From: MFD04716-140 sp963703125
Lineage (GTDB): Bacteria > Bacteroidota > Bacteroidia > Flavobacteriales > Flavobacteriaceae
Direction of reading: 5' to 3'
NCBI GenBank assembly: GCA_963703125.1
Contig: OY969790.1
Location: 1,798,001-1,862,000 of the forward strand
Length of the DNA stretch: 64,000 nt
Made by a program: the position numbers and the translations under genes. Numbering within the stretch: the first letter of the stretch is position 1; each line of letters begins with the position of its first letter. The notes under the pieces are model-generated. The model ran no database searches. It was not told where the DNA came from and saw only the letters and a list, made by a program, of their open reading frames with translations. This document shows positions 33,995-43,026 of the stretch, piece by piece.

Positions 33995-34116
33995 GAAAAA
34001 ATGGTTGTGCGGGACCGTCTCATTTTCTTGAATTTTAGAGGTGAATAATACGTGCTAAGTAGCGTAATAAAGAAATGGGGAATCAAGGTCGCAAGGTATA
34101 CGATGATAGATTTCAT
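33991..34116 (-). CDS. Possible 41-residue membrane protein coupled to the PlcP-like gene
   Basis: ATG at 34114-34116 opens a 41-codon frame: one hydrophobic helix (about residues 4-24, starting IIVYLATLIPHFF) and a basic tail (PLKFKKMRRSR). Its TGA overlaps the ATG of the phosphoesterase (ATGA), a typical coupled-gene junction. The topology, one span plus a basic end, would suit a membrane tether. Support is limited to topology and overlap. Confidence 0.4.
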   Translation of the reverse strand: MKSIIVYLATLIPHFFITLLSTYYSPLKFKKMRRSRTTIFS

Positions 34117-34323
34117 TCAAGAAAATTCGGCTTTCACAAAGTTTGTGAATATTTATTGATATTACTGTAAAGATTAATTTAACCTTAGGTTATTGGATAG
34201 TTAATTATCCCTATTATTTTAACCTTTTATAACGATTAAATAATGCACAAGACTTTACAAATAGTAAAAAAATCAAGAATATTGCCCATATATTTTAATA
34301 TTTGTAAATAATTTAGCGTACAA
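34117..34323. promoter_or_regulatory. Divergent control region between the PlcP-like operon and the phosphonate locus
   Basis: This very AT-rich stretch separates two divergent units and holds no credible gene beyond the small frame just left of it. It contains TTTACAAATA at 34254-34263 and TATTTGTAAATA at 34299-34310, inverted relative to each other. AATATTTG (34297-34304) differs from the -7 consensus in one base and lies 20 bases before the GTG start, so the second motif overlaps the probable promoter. Confidence 0.5.
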
Positions 34324-35616
34324 GTGAAAGTAAGTACAACCAGAAAAGAACTTAGTTTATTGCTTTACGGGGCATTTGCTTCTTTTGGACTTTATTTCTG
34401 CATGTATGCGTTTCGAAGGCCCTTTACTGTTGCCACTTTCGAACAAATAACATTTTTAGGCATTGACTTTAAAATAGTTCTGATATTGTCTCAAGTCTTG
34501 GGTTATATGTTATCCAAGTTTATCGGCATAAAAGTGATTTCTGGCCTAAAACCTGAAAATAGGTCGAAATATTTGGCTGTTATAATTTTGCTTGCCGAGT
34601 TGACTTTGCTTCTTTTCGGACTGATACCAACTCCCTATAATTTTATTTTCCTCTTTTTTAATGGCTTGGCCCTTGGCATGATCTGGGGCATTGTCTTTTC
34701 ATATCTGGAGGGAAGGAAGTTTACCGAAGTCCTTGGAGTAATTCTATGTTCCAGTTTTATTGTTTCCAGTGGAGTGGTTAAATCTGCAGGATTATTGGTC
34801 ATGAACGGCCTTGGCATATCCGAATTTTGGATGCCTGCGGTTACAGGCGCCTTTTTTCTCCTTCCTTTTTTCGGCTTTATTTGGCTTTTGGAAAAAATTC
34901 CGCCACCCACTGCGGAAGATAAAAGATTAAGGAAAGAAAGAAAACCCATGACCAAGGCAGACCGAAAGAAGGTATTGTTGAACTTTTTCTTTCCTATCGT
35001 TATTCTTGTGGTTTTTTATATTGCCCTTACGGCATTAAGGGATTTTAGGGATAATTTTTCAAGAGAGTTATGGGATGCCATTGGTTTTGAAGGCAATGCG
35101 TCCATATTTACATTATCGGAACTACCTGTTGCATTATTGGTTTTGATAACGCTTGGCTTCTTTGGGTTGATAAAAGATAATTTTAAGGCTTTTTTATCCT
35201 ATCACTATTTATTGATAGGGTCAAGTGTTCTGGTGGGTGTATCAACCTTTCTCTTTCAATCCCAGTTTATTGGCCCCGTTTTTTGGATGATAAACATTGG
35301 GATTGGTTTGTATGCGGCATACGTACCTTTCAATTGTATATTTTTCGACCGTATGATTGCGGCATTCCGTATTGATGGGAATGCAGGGTATCTTATTTAC
35401 ATAGCGGATTCCTTCGGATATTTGGGAAGCATGGCTGTACTGCTTTATAAGAATTTTGGGCAATCCTCAATATCTTGGCTACAATTTTTTTCTATGGGCA
35501 CCTATATTATATCTGGCTTGGGCTGCCTTGTTTCCATTGCATCGTTGATTTACTTTATTAGAAAACATAAAAGGGAAAAGAAAATGGAACCTCAAATATT
35601 TATGATGGATGCGTGA
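34324..35616 (+). CDS. DUF5690-family membrane transporter-like protein
   Basis: This 430-residue inner-membrane protein has about 12 hydrophobic helices and an MFS-like layout; the N-terminal YGAFASFGLYFCMYAFRRPF is typical of DUF5690. It starts at GTG 34324. The function is not established; its place as first gene of a set with an FAD oxidoreductase and a phosphonatase-like hydrolase suggests import of an aminophosphonate or its breakdown product. The next gene's frame begins before its stop, so translation is coupled. Confidence 0.8.
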   Translation: MKVSTTRKELSLLLYGAFASFGLYFCMYAFRRPFTVATFEQITFLGIDFKIVLILSQVLGYMLSKFIGIKVISGLKPENRSKYLAVIILLAELTLLLFGLIPTPYNFIFLFFNGLALGMIWGIVFSYLEGRKFTEVLGVILCSSFIVSSGVVKSAGLLVMNGLGISEFWMPAVTGAFFLLPFFGFIWLLEKIPPPTAEDKRLRKERKPMTKADRKKVLLNFFFPIVILVVFYIALTALRDFRDNFSRELWDAIGFEGNASIFTLSELPVALLVLITLGFFGLIKDNFKAFLSYHYLLIGSSVLVGVSTFLFQSQFIGPVFWMINIGIGLYAAYVPFNCIFFDRMIAAFRIDGNAGYLIYIADSFGYLGSMAVLLYKNFGQSSISWLQFFSMGTYIISGLGCLVSIASLIYFIRKHKREKKMEPQIFMMDA

Positions 35617-35620
35617 GGAC

Positions 35621-36766
35621 ATGTATGATCTAATTGTAGTGGGCGGAGGAGTTTTGGGTACTTTTCATGCCTATCATGCCATGAAGAAAGGGCTTAAAGT
35701 GGCCCTATTGGAAAAGAATGGTGTGCCCCAGGGTGCTACCGTGCGAAATTTTGGTCAAGTTGTTCCTTCTGGGATGAATGCCAAATGGCAAGCGTATGGC
35801 CGTGCCAGTTTGAAAATCTATAAAAAAATTCAATCCAAATTCGATATTTCGGTTAGGGAAGAAGGCACCATCTACATGGCCTCGAATGATGAGGAATTAC
35901 AACTTCTTGAGGAATTGCATGTAATAAATAAGGCAAATGATTACACATCCAACTTAATGACCAAATACGAATGCCTGAACCATTTTTCAGGTCTTCGAAA
36001 GGAATATGTAAAAGGAGGATTGTTTTTTCCAGAGGAAATAATGGTGGAACCGCGCCAAATGATTGGGAAGCTTCATTCCTATTTGAGATCGAAAGGACTC
36101 GATATTTTTTTTGATACCCATGTGATCGAGTGCAATGCCTTGGTTGATAATGTAACCCTTCATGCGGCCAAAGGAAGCATATTCAACGCAAAAAAGGTAA
36201 TTGTTTGCAATGGCAGTGATTTTAAAACGCTTTATCCAGAACTATTCAACGAAAGCGATCTAGAAGTATCCAAATTACAAATGATGAGAACCAAACCACA
36301 AGGCAATTATCGTTTAAAGGGTTCTATACTTACAGGACTTTCAATTAGGCGCTATGAGGCATTTGCGGAATGTCCTTCATTTCTAGACATTAAGTCCAGA
36401 GAGCAAATAGACACCCCAGAGAAGAAATGGGGAGTTCATATTCTATTTAAGCAAGACATGGACGGATCTGTAATATTAGGTGATTCACACGAATATGCGG
36501 ATGCCGGCCAAATTGACACCTTGGGAATTGATTTGAATATGGACATTGACAATTTTATTATTGAAGAGTCCAAAAAAATCATTGATTTGCCTACCTATGA
36601 AATTCAGCGTCGTTGGTTTGGGCAGTATTCACAATGTAAGACCACGGACGTTTATCAAAAAACAATTGATAAAAATATTCATATTGTAACAGGAATCGGC
36701 GGAAAAGGTATGACCGGGAGTGCTGGTTTTGCGAAAGAAAACATCAAAACAATATTTAATATTTAG
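35621..36766 (+). CDS. FAD-dependent oxidoreductase, TIGR03364 (phosphonate-associated) type
   Basis: This 381-residue DAO-fold flavoenzyme opens with the dinucleotide motif VVGGGVLGTFHAYHAMKKG. The phrase GVPQGATVRNFGQVVPSGM is characteristic of the TIGR03364 group, which is found beside phosphonatase-like HAD genes. Members described as PbfD oxidise N-methyl-2-aminoethylphosphonate or 2-aminoethylphosphonate to phosphonoacetaldehyde. I use the ATG at 35621; an ATG at 35609 would add four residues. The gene lies between the transporter and the HAD hydrolase with almost no gap. Confidence 0.82.
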   Translation: MYDLIVVGGGVLGTFHAYHAMKKGLKVALLEKNGVPQGATVRNFGQVVPSGMNAKWQAYGRASLKIYKKIQSKFDISVREEGTIYMASNDEELQLLEELHVINKANDYTSNLMTKYECLNHFSGLRKEYVKGGLFFPEEIMVEPRQMIGKLHSYLRSKGLDIFFDTHVIECNALVDNVTLHAAKGSIFNAKKVIVCNGSDFKTLYPELFNESDLEVSKLQMMRTKPQGNYRLKGSILTGLSIRRYEAFAECPSFLDIKSREQIDTPEKKWGVHILFKQDMDGSVILGDSHEYADAGQIDTLGIDLNMDIDNFIIEESKKIIDLPTYEIQRRWFGQYSQCKTTDVYQKTIDKNIHIVTGIGGKGMTGSAGFAKENIKTIFNI

Positions 36767-36767
36767 T

Positions 36768-37445
36768 ATGCAAAAAATAGAATTGGCCGTTTTTGATATG
36801 GCCGGTACGGTAGTCAATGAAAATAATGTTGTTTATAAAACATTGCAAAAGGCCATTAATAACAAAGGGTATGATCTTTCCCTTGATTTTGTGTTAAAAC
36901 ATGGAGCCGGAAAAGAAAAGCATCAAGCCATTATGGACATACTTTCAGAGATAGATTCTGAGGGCAGGGAATCTTCAGAACCAATCTTTGAAGATTTTAA
37001 GCTTCTTTTGGACGATGCCTATGAAAAACTTGAGGTAACATCTTTTGAAGGTATTCCCGAAATGTTATCCAAATTGAAAACCAATGGAATTAAAATTGCC
37101 TTAAATACAGGCTATTCCAAAGCGGTTGCAGAACTATTGCTCCATAAAATGAAATGGGCAAAAGGGGTTCAATATGATGTATTGGTGACCGCGGATGATG
37201 TGAAGAATGGAAGGCCAAAACCTGATATGATAGTTAAGGCCATGCAGGTTTTAGGAATACATGACGCAAACAAAGTTTTAAAGACAGGGGACTCTATAAT
37301 AGACATTGAAGAAGGCAAAAATGCACAGTGTGGTTTAACAATAGGCGTAACAACCGGAGCCCATACCAAGGAGCAGTTGGCTACGGCGAACCCGACCTAT
37401 ATACTGAATAGCTTGGCGGAATTAATCGATATCCTCATTAAATAA
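36768..37445 (+). CDS. Phosphonatase-like HAD hydrolase (PhnX-like, TIGR03351 type)
   Basis: This 225-residue HAD-superfamily enzyme has the nucleophile Asp10 in VFDMAGTVV, a Thr/Ser in ALNTGYS and the metal Asp pair in TGDSIIDIEEG. In the cap, GAGKEKH (Lys49) lines up with the GxxKxxH of phosphonoacetaldehyde hydrolase, whose Lys53 forms the Schiff base needed to break the C-P bond. This suggests it truly acts on phosphonoacetaldehyde, giving acetaldehyde and phosphate. The start at 36768 comes one base after the previous stop; a longer frame from 36720 overlaps the oxidoreductase and lacks family support. Confidence 0.82.
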   Translation: MQKIELAVFDMAGTVVNENNVVYKTLQKAINNKGYDLSLDFVLKHGAGKEKHQAIMDILSEIDSEGRESSEPIFEDFKLLLDDAYEKLEVTSFEGIPEMLSKLKTNGIKIALNTGYSKAVAELLLHKMKWAKGVQYDVLVTADDVKNGRPKPDMIVKAMQVLGIHDANKVLKTGDSIIDIEEGKNAQCGLTIGVTTGAHTKEQLATANPTYILNSLAELIDILIK

Positions 37446-38004
37446 AAAAATACAGAACTAACATTTTGGCCGAGTCCTGGCTTCGATTTACTGGAACGTG
37501 CGGGATTCGGCCATCAAAGAATATAGAATCCCCTTCTTTTAATAACACTTCCTCATCACCAATTATATAAGCGCACTCACCATATACCATGTATTTGAAT
37601 TCGTAGGCATCCGTTGTCACTTCTTCCCGCTTGGAATTTGGTTTTACCTCTAATAACACAGTTTCAAACCCCAAGCTAGAAAACTGTTTGCCAAAAATGT
37701 AGGTATAAACAAAACCTACAGCTTCGTCTTCCTTTTCAATTACTGAATTATCTTCTTTTCTTGAAAGAATATAGTTTGATCCGTTGGTCTGCGGCATCCC
37801 ATTGAAGAATTCAACAACCTCTACCTCTAAGGCACTGATAATTTTCAAAAGAACAGGTAAAGATGGGATGGTTCTTCCATTCTCTATCCTTGAAATGAGT
37901 CCGCTGGTAACACTTGCTTTATGAGCAATCTCGCTAATGGTACTATTACCAACTTTTCTAATTTCTTTGATACGCTTTCCAATACCAATGAGATAATCTT
38001 CCAT
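37438..38004 (-). CDS. XRE-family transcriptional regulator with C-terminal cupin domain
   Basis: This 188-residue regulator has an N-terminal helix-turn-helix (IGKRIKEIRK through ISRIENGRTIPSLPVLLKII) and a cupin sensor domain (about 110-185: YEFKYMVYGECAYIIGDEEVLLKEGDSIFFDGRIPHV). Such proteins control catabolic operons in answer to a small ligand. I place the start at ATG 38004 (MEDYLIGIG); an ATG at 38079 would add 25 residues unlike the family. It sits inside the phosphonate locus, opposite to its neighbours, and three palindromes lie upstream, so it is the obvious candidate regulator. It overlaps the HAD gene end by eight bases. Confidence 0.88.
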   Translation of the reverse strand: MEDYLIGIGKRIKEIRKVGNSTISEIAHKASVTSGLISRIENGRTIPSLPVLLKIISALEVEVVEFFNGMPQTNGSNYILSRKEDNSVIEKEDEAVGFVYTYIFGKQFSSLGFETVLLEVKPNSKREEVTTDAYEFKYMVYGECAYIIGDEEVLLKEGDSIFFDGRIPHVPVNRSQDSAKMLVLYFFI

Positions 38005-38077
38005 ATTCCCGATTTTATGATGCAAACATAAACTTTCTATGAATTTCTGAAATAATACGGATACAAATTCACAATTC

Positions 38078-38091
38078 ATCGTTGCAACGAT
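38078..38091. promoter_or_regulatory. Perfect palindrome ATCGTTGCAACGAT upstream of the XRE regulator
   Basis: This perfect 14-bp palindrome lies 74 bases upstream of the chosen start codon of the regulator. It is a natural candidate for autoregulation by the dimeric XRE protein. Confidence 0.45.
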
Positions 38092-38106
38092 TTCTTTTTT
38101 TGAGTT

Positions 38107-38154
38107 TTGACAGTAATGTCAACAGTTGAGTATTTGTAAATATTAAATATTTAC
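38107..38154. promoter_or_regulatory. Cluster of palindromes between the XRE regulator and susC
   Basis: TTGACA-N4-TGTCAA lies at 38107-38122. At 38131-38142 the 12-mer TATTTGTAAATA recurs, identical to the one at 34299-34310, and it runs into the near-perfect 19-bp palindrome GTAAATATTAAATATTTAC (38136-38154). Confidence 0.5.
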
Positions 38155-38257
38155 CTTTTATTAATATAATGAAAAGTAAGATTGCAATAACTTAATATAC
38201 ATGGCATCTTATCTTAACATCACTATATGATATTTGTTGCACATTAATTAACCAAAG

Positions 38258-38267
38258 TTTACAAATA
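38258..38267. promoter_or_regulatory. TTTACAAATA motif upstream of susC
   Basis: TTTACAAATA is the reverse complement of TATTTGTAAA. It lies 7 bases before the susC start codon and pairs with the copy at 38131, repeating the arrangement seen in front of the transporter at 34324. Confidence 0.45.
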
Positions 38268-38274
38268 CGAAAAA

Positions 38275-41200
38275 ATGAAAAACAAACTACTTTATATGGT
38301 TGTCGCTTTTTTTGCGCTGGCCATTGGTCACTCCCAGACTGTCTTTAAAGGAAAGGTCTTGGATGAAAACAACGTTCCAATGCCAGGGGCTTCCGTTGTA
38401 ATTAAAGGAAGCATTAGTGGCGTGGCTACAGATTTTGACGGTAATTTCGAAATTGAGCTTCCGAACGGAAATGAAACAATGGTGGTTTCTTACGTAGGTT
38501 ATTTATCAAATGAGTTCAATGCTTCAGGACAATCTTCGGGCACTATTACGCTACAACCAGACTCCCAAAAATTAGATGAGGTAGTGGTCACTGCCTTGGG
38601 TATTAAAAGGGAGAAAAAATCTCTTGGATATGCCTCCCAAGAACTGGGAACCGATGAGGTCACCTCAGCACGGGAGCCCAACCTGCTAAATGGAATTTCC
38701 GGAAAAGTGGCAGGACTACAGATTACGAACGGTTCTTCCGGACTTGGAGGTTCGGCAAGGGTCACAATTCGGGGGGATGCCTCTTTGAATATTAATGGAA
38801 ACTCTCCTTTGTTCATTGTAGACGGCACACCTATCAGTAATGAAATAGTTGGCTCTTCCGGTTCAGGAACCCAAGATGTTGACTATGGCAATGGCGCAGC
38901 TGAAATCAACCCTCAGGATATTGAATCTATCAACGTTTTGAAAGGTCTCGGCGGCAGCGGCACTTTATGGTTCCCGTGCTGCGAATGGGGCGATCATTAT
39001 TACTACCAAAAAAGGGAACAATAGGAAAGGGAGACTCGGAATTTCCATTAATTCTGGGGTTACAATGGAAAATGTGCTTCTCTTGCCGGATTGGCAGAAC
39101 GAGTATGGCCAAGGGAATAATCAGCAATTTGAATTTGTGGACGGTGCTGGCAGTGGAATCGCCGATGGTGTGGATGAGAGCTGGGGCCCTAGACTGGATA
39201 CAGGATTACTTATTCCCCAGTTTGATTCACCAAGGGCCGATGGTACCCGGGGTGGTGATATTTTGGTGAGTGATTCCCCTATTACCGCAACACCATGGGT
39301 TTCTCAGCCCAACAACACAAAGGATTTTTTCGACACTGGGTATACCAAAACAAATAGTATAGCCATTTCTAAGTCGGGCGACCTAGGGAATATTCGTTTT
39401 TCTTACCAAAACTTGGATCAAGAGGGGATTATCCCAAATACAGATCTTAGCAGAAATAGTTTTAATGTGAGCACCGGTTTGAACCTAACCGATAATCTGA
39501 CTATCAATGCCAATGTAAATTATGTGAAGACCGACAGTGGCAACCGCCCATCCTTAAGTTACGGAACAGAAAGCATCATGTACCTGTTTATTTGGTACGG
39601 GAGGCAACTCAATACCAATAATCTCCGGGATTATTGGATGCCAGGCCTGGAAGGTAGACAACAGTACAATTACAACTATAATTACCACGACAACCCATTC
39701 TTCAATGTATATGAAAATACCAATTCCCAGGATAAGGATAGGATTTTTGGCAACGTGAGCATGAATTATAAATTTCATAAAGACTGGAATCTTCTCCTTA
39801 GAACAGGCCGTGATTTTTACAATGAGCTTAGGGCAAAGAAAAGGGCTTTTAGTACACAAAGATTTCCACTGGGTTACTATAGGGAGGACAATGTTTTCTT
39901 TGAGGAGTCAAACACAGATTTTCTTCTTTCGTATGATAAGACAATCAAGGAAAAATTCAATATCAATTTCTCTGTGGGTGCCAACCATTTGAGACAAACG
40001 CAGGATTACAATCAAACCGTCGCTCCACAATTAATAAATCCCGGTATTTATTCTTTCAACAATACCAGAAGACCTTTAGAGGTTTCGGTAAACAATAGCG
40101 AAAAAAGGATCAATAGTGTATATGGTTTTGCTCGTTTCGCCTATGACGAAATGCTTTATTTGGACATTACAGGAAGAAACGACTGGTCAAGCACTCTGCC
40201 TACCGATAACAACTCATATTTTTATCCGTCGGCAACCTTAAGTGCCATTGCCAGTGAAATGTTCACGATGCCAGAATGGGTGTCCTTTGCAAAACTTAGG
40301 GCCGCCTATGCCGAGGTTGGTAATGATACCGATCCCTATCGCTTGGCAAGCTTCTTTACCAATGAGACACCATTTGGTGACAATCCTGTTTTGACCGAAT
40401 CACAATTGATTCCAAATGCAGATTTGAAACCTGAAATTACATCATCCTACGAATTTGGTTTGGACCTACGGTTTTTTCAGAGTCGTCTAAATTTGGATGC
40501 AACCTATTATGATGGAAGAACCAAAAACCAAATTATTCCTATTAGTACGGACATAGCTAGCGGGTATACCAGCAAGCTGATAAATGCTGGTGAAGTAAGG
40601 AATCATGGCATCGAAGCCATTTTAAACGTTATTCCGGTGCGAACCGAGAATTTCACTTGGAACACCACTTTTAACTTTTCTAGAAACAGAAGTGAGGTAA
40701 CCGATCTGGGCGGTGTAGATTATACATTGACAGAAAGGAACGGTGCTTTCATTCAGGCCAGGGAAGGGGGCTCGATCAGCGCAATTTACGGAAGGGGCTT
40801 TCAAAGGGTAGATGATCCCAACAACGAATTCTTCGGACAATTAATTATAGATTCGAATGGCATTCCGCTTAGGACGGACGACTTGGTCTATCAAGGGGAC
40901 TATGCCCCTGATTTCACCCTGGGAATCTTGAATAGTTTCAAATACAAATCATTCGATTTTGGGTTTCTTTTTGACACGCGTCAAGGAGGTATTGTGGTCT
41001 CCCGTACCAAAACAATCGGGTCTACATCAGGTCAGTTAAAAGAAACGCTGGTAGGTAGGGAAACAGGAATTGTTGCAGAAGGTGTTCAACAAACTTCACC
41101 AGGTGTGTTTTCACCCAACTCGGTAAATGTAGACGCAAGAACCTATAACAACCGATATTATGAAAGGGATAACGTGGAAGCTGCAAAATACGATGCCTCC

Positions 41201-41440
41201 TATACAAAATTAAGGGAGGTCACATTAGGATATTCAATGCCCAAAAAGTTCGTTGACAAATTGCCGATTTCAGGCGCTAGATTATCCTTAACGGGAAGAA
41301 ATTTAGTTTTATGGACGGACAACCCCCATTTTGACCCCGAAACAATTTCCGTTGCCGGTGGCACCTTACAACCGGGTATTGAAAACATGTCATATCCGAG
41401 TACAAGATCATATACACTTAATCTACAAATCGATTTTTAA
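38275..41440 (+). pseudogene. SusC-like TonB-dependent receptor, disrupted by a one-base insertion
   Basis: Together the two frames encode a SusC/RagA receptor of about 1,055 residues: signal peptide (1-20), CarboxypepD-regulatory-like domain (FKGKVLDENNVPMPGASVVIKG), plug domain (ITNGSSGLGGSARVTIRG, LFIVDGTPIS) and C-terminal barrel ending YTLNLQIDF. The first frame stops at 39024 after reading GGSGTLWFPCCEW; removing one G near 38959-38960 restores GGSALYGSRAANGAIIITTKKG, the conserved SusC segment, and joins the downstream frame. So one extra G is the only lesion. It may be a true frameshift, phase variation or a sequence error. With SusD it would import the substrate of the phosphonate locus through the outer membrane. 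Confidence 0.85.
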
Positions 41441-41450
41441 TAATAGAACG

Positions 41451-43016
41451 ATGAAAAATTTACAGACAAAATTATCAGTAATTTTTAGCGTCTGTCTTTT
41501 GGCAACTACCATTTTAGGCTGTACCAAGGACTTTGAAGAAATAAATAAAAACCCGAACTATCCTGAGCAAGCCGCTTCCGAACTTTTATTGCCGGGTGTG
41601 ATGCGTCAGATGGCATACAACTGGGGCAATCAAGGCTGGGAAGAAGGTTTTACCGTGACCCAGTATGGTGCCCGATTACAGTTTACATCGGGTGACCGCT
41701 ATAATTGGGATCCTACCAACAATCCCTATTTTGATGCTTACGACAGCATGAGGGATATTGAAAATGTAATAAGGGACAATAAAGACAATCCTGATGCTCA
41801 AAACTATTACGGTGTTGCACTCGTCATCAAATCTTGGATTTACTCGTACCTTACCGATGCATATGGGGATGTTCCCTATGCTGACTCTGTTAAGGGCATC
41901 AGCGATGGTAATATCACACCTGAATTTACGCCTCAACAGCAAATATATGATGGGCTTTTGACCGATTTAAAAACGGCAAATTCCGTTTTGAAAGGAGTGA
42001 ACAATATTTCTGGCGATATCCTTTATGGCGGTGATGTCTTAAAATGGAGAAAATTCGCAAACTCACTTAGATTGAGATTGTTGATGCGCATCAGTAGTGT
42101 AGACCAGGCCAAAGCAACAGCGGGAATGAATGAAATAGCGAGCGATCCTGCCACTTATCCTATTTTTGAGGGAAATGCGGACAATGCCGCTTTGCAATGG
42201 AATTCGGACAATCCCCAGCCAAAGTACAATACACGTTCCGGTAGTTTTGATGAGGTTCGCCTAAGCCTCACCTTGGAGACCCGTTTGAAGGCCTTAAATG
42301 ACAGGAGAATCATCGTTTATGCACAACCTACTTCCAATTCAGGAAAAGGAATTTATTCAGACAATTTAGATGATTATGTGGGCATGCCCAACGGACTTGA
42401 TGATGCAAAAGCCCTAGGATATAGCCCTTCTGGAAACCCAGACGAATCTGGATCCAATTTTATTTCCCGATTAGGGGTATTACTGACTTGTCGTGCATGT
42501 GATGTGGAAAACGCTTCTCCTACTGCTTCGCAAACTATTATAATGGATTATGCTGAGTTACAATTTATTTTGGCTGAAGCCCGTGAGCGTAATTTCATAA
42601 CTGTGGGCGATGCCGCTGAATATTATGAGAACGGAATCAGAGCATCCTTTTCTTATTACTTAGATCGTATCAATGTAGGTGGATGGAATGAAATTGCTGC
42701 CGATCTTTCAAGTTTTGATTTGGACGGATATATGGCCCAAGCAGCGGTTGCCTATGGGGCGCAAAACCTTGAAAAAATAGCACTTCAAAAATGGATAGCC
42801 TTGTTCTATACAGGTTTTGAGGCATGGTCTGATTGGAGAAGGACAGGGATGCCCGAGATAGTTCCCGGAGCTGACGCAGCGAACGATAAAAAAGTGCCTG
42901 TTCGGTTCTTGTACCCAAACGAGGTCAAATCAACCAACAACGCCAATTATCAGGCAGCGGTTGCTAGACAAGGGGCCGATAATTTAAACACCAAACTATG
43001 GTGGGATGTTGATTGA
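41451..43016 (+). CDS. SusD/RagB-family outer-membrane lipoprotein
   Basis: This 521-residue lipoprotein has a signal sequence ending in the lipobox ILGC (Cys near residue 24). TPR-like helices follow, with the SusD-like segment YYGVALVIKSWIYSYLTDAYGDVPYADS and IIMDYAELQFILAEARERNFI, and the C-terminal ALQKWIALFYTGFEAWSDWRRTGMPEI. It forms the lid of the SusC channel and captures substrate at the cell surface. The start at 41451 is ten bases after susC; a longer frame from 41331 overlaps susC. It is intact although susC is broken. Confidence 0.93.
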   Translation: MKNLQTKLSVIFSVCLLATTILGCTKDFEEINKNPNYPEQAASELLLPGVMRQMAYNWGNQGWEEGFTVTQYGARLQFTSGDRYNWDPTNNPYFDAYDSMRDIENVIRDNKDNPDAQNYYGVALVIKSWIYSYLTDAYGDVPYADSVKGISDGNITPEFTPQQQIYDGLLTDLKTANSVLKGVNNISGDILYGGDVLKWRKFANSLRLRLLMRISSVDQAKATAGMNEIASDPATYPIFEGNADNAALQWNSDNPQPKYNTRSGSFDEVRLSLTLETRLKALNDRRIIVYAQPTSNSGKGIYSDNLDDYVGMPNGLDDAKALGYSPSGNPDESGSNFISRLGVLLTCRACDVENASPTASQTIIMDYAELQFILAEARERNFITVGDAAEYYENGIRASFSYYLDRINVGGWNEIAADLSSFDLDGYMAQAAVAYGAQNLEKIALQKWIALFYTGFEAWSDWRRTGMPEIVPGADAANDKKVPVRFLYPNEVKSTNNANYQAAVARQGADNLNTKLWWDVD

Positions 43017-43026
43017 AACCAATCTA

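Noticed and set aside
41331..41450. Upstream extension of the SusD gene
   Set aside because: It overlaps the end of susC and precedes a proper lipoprotein signal that starts at 41451.
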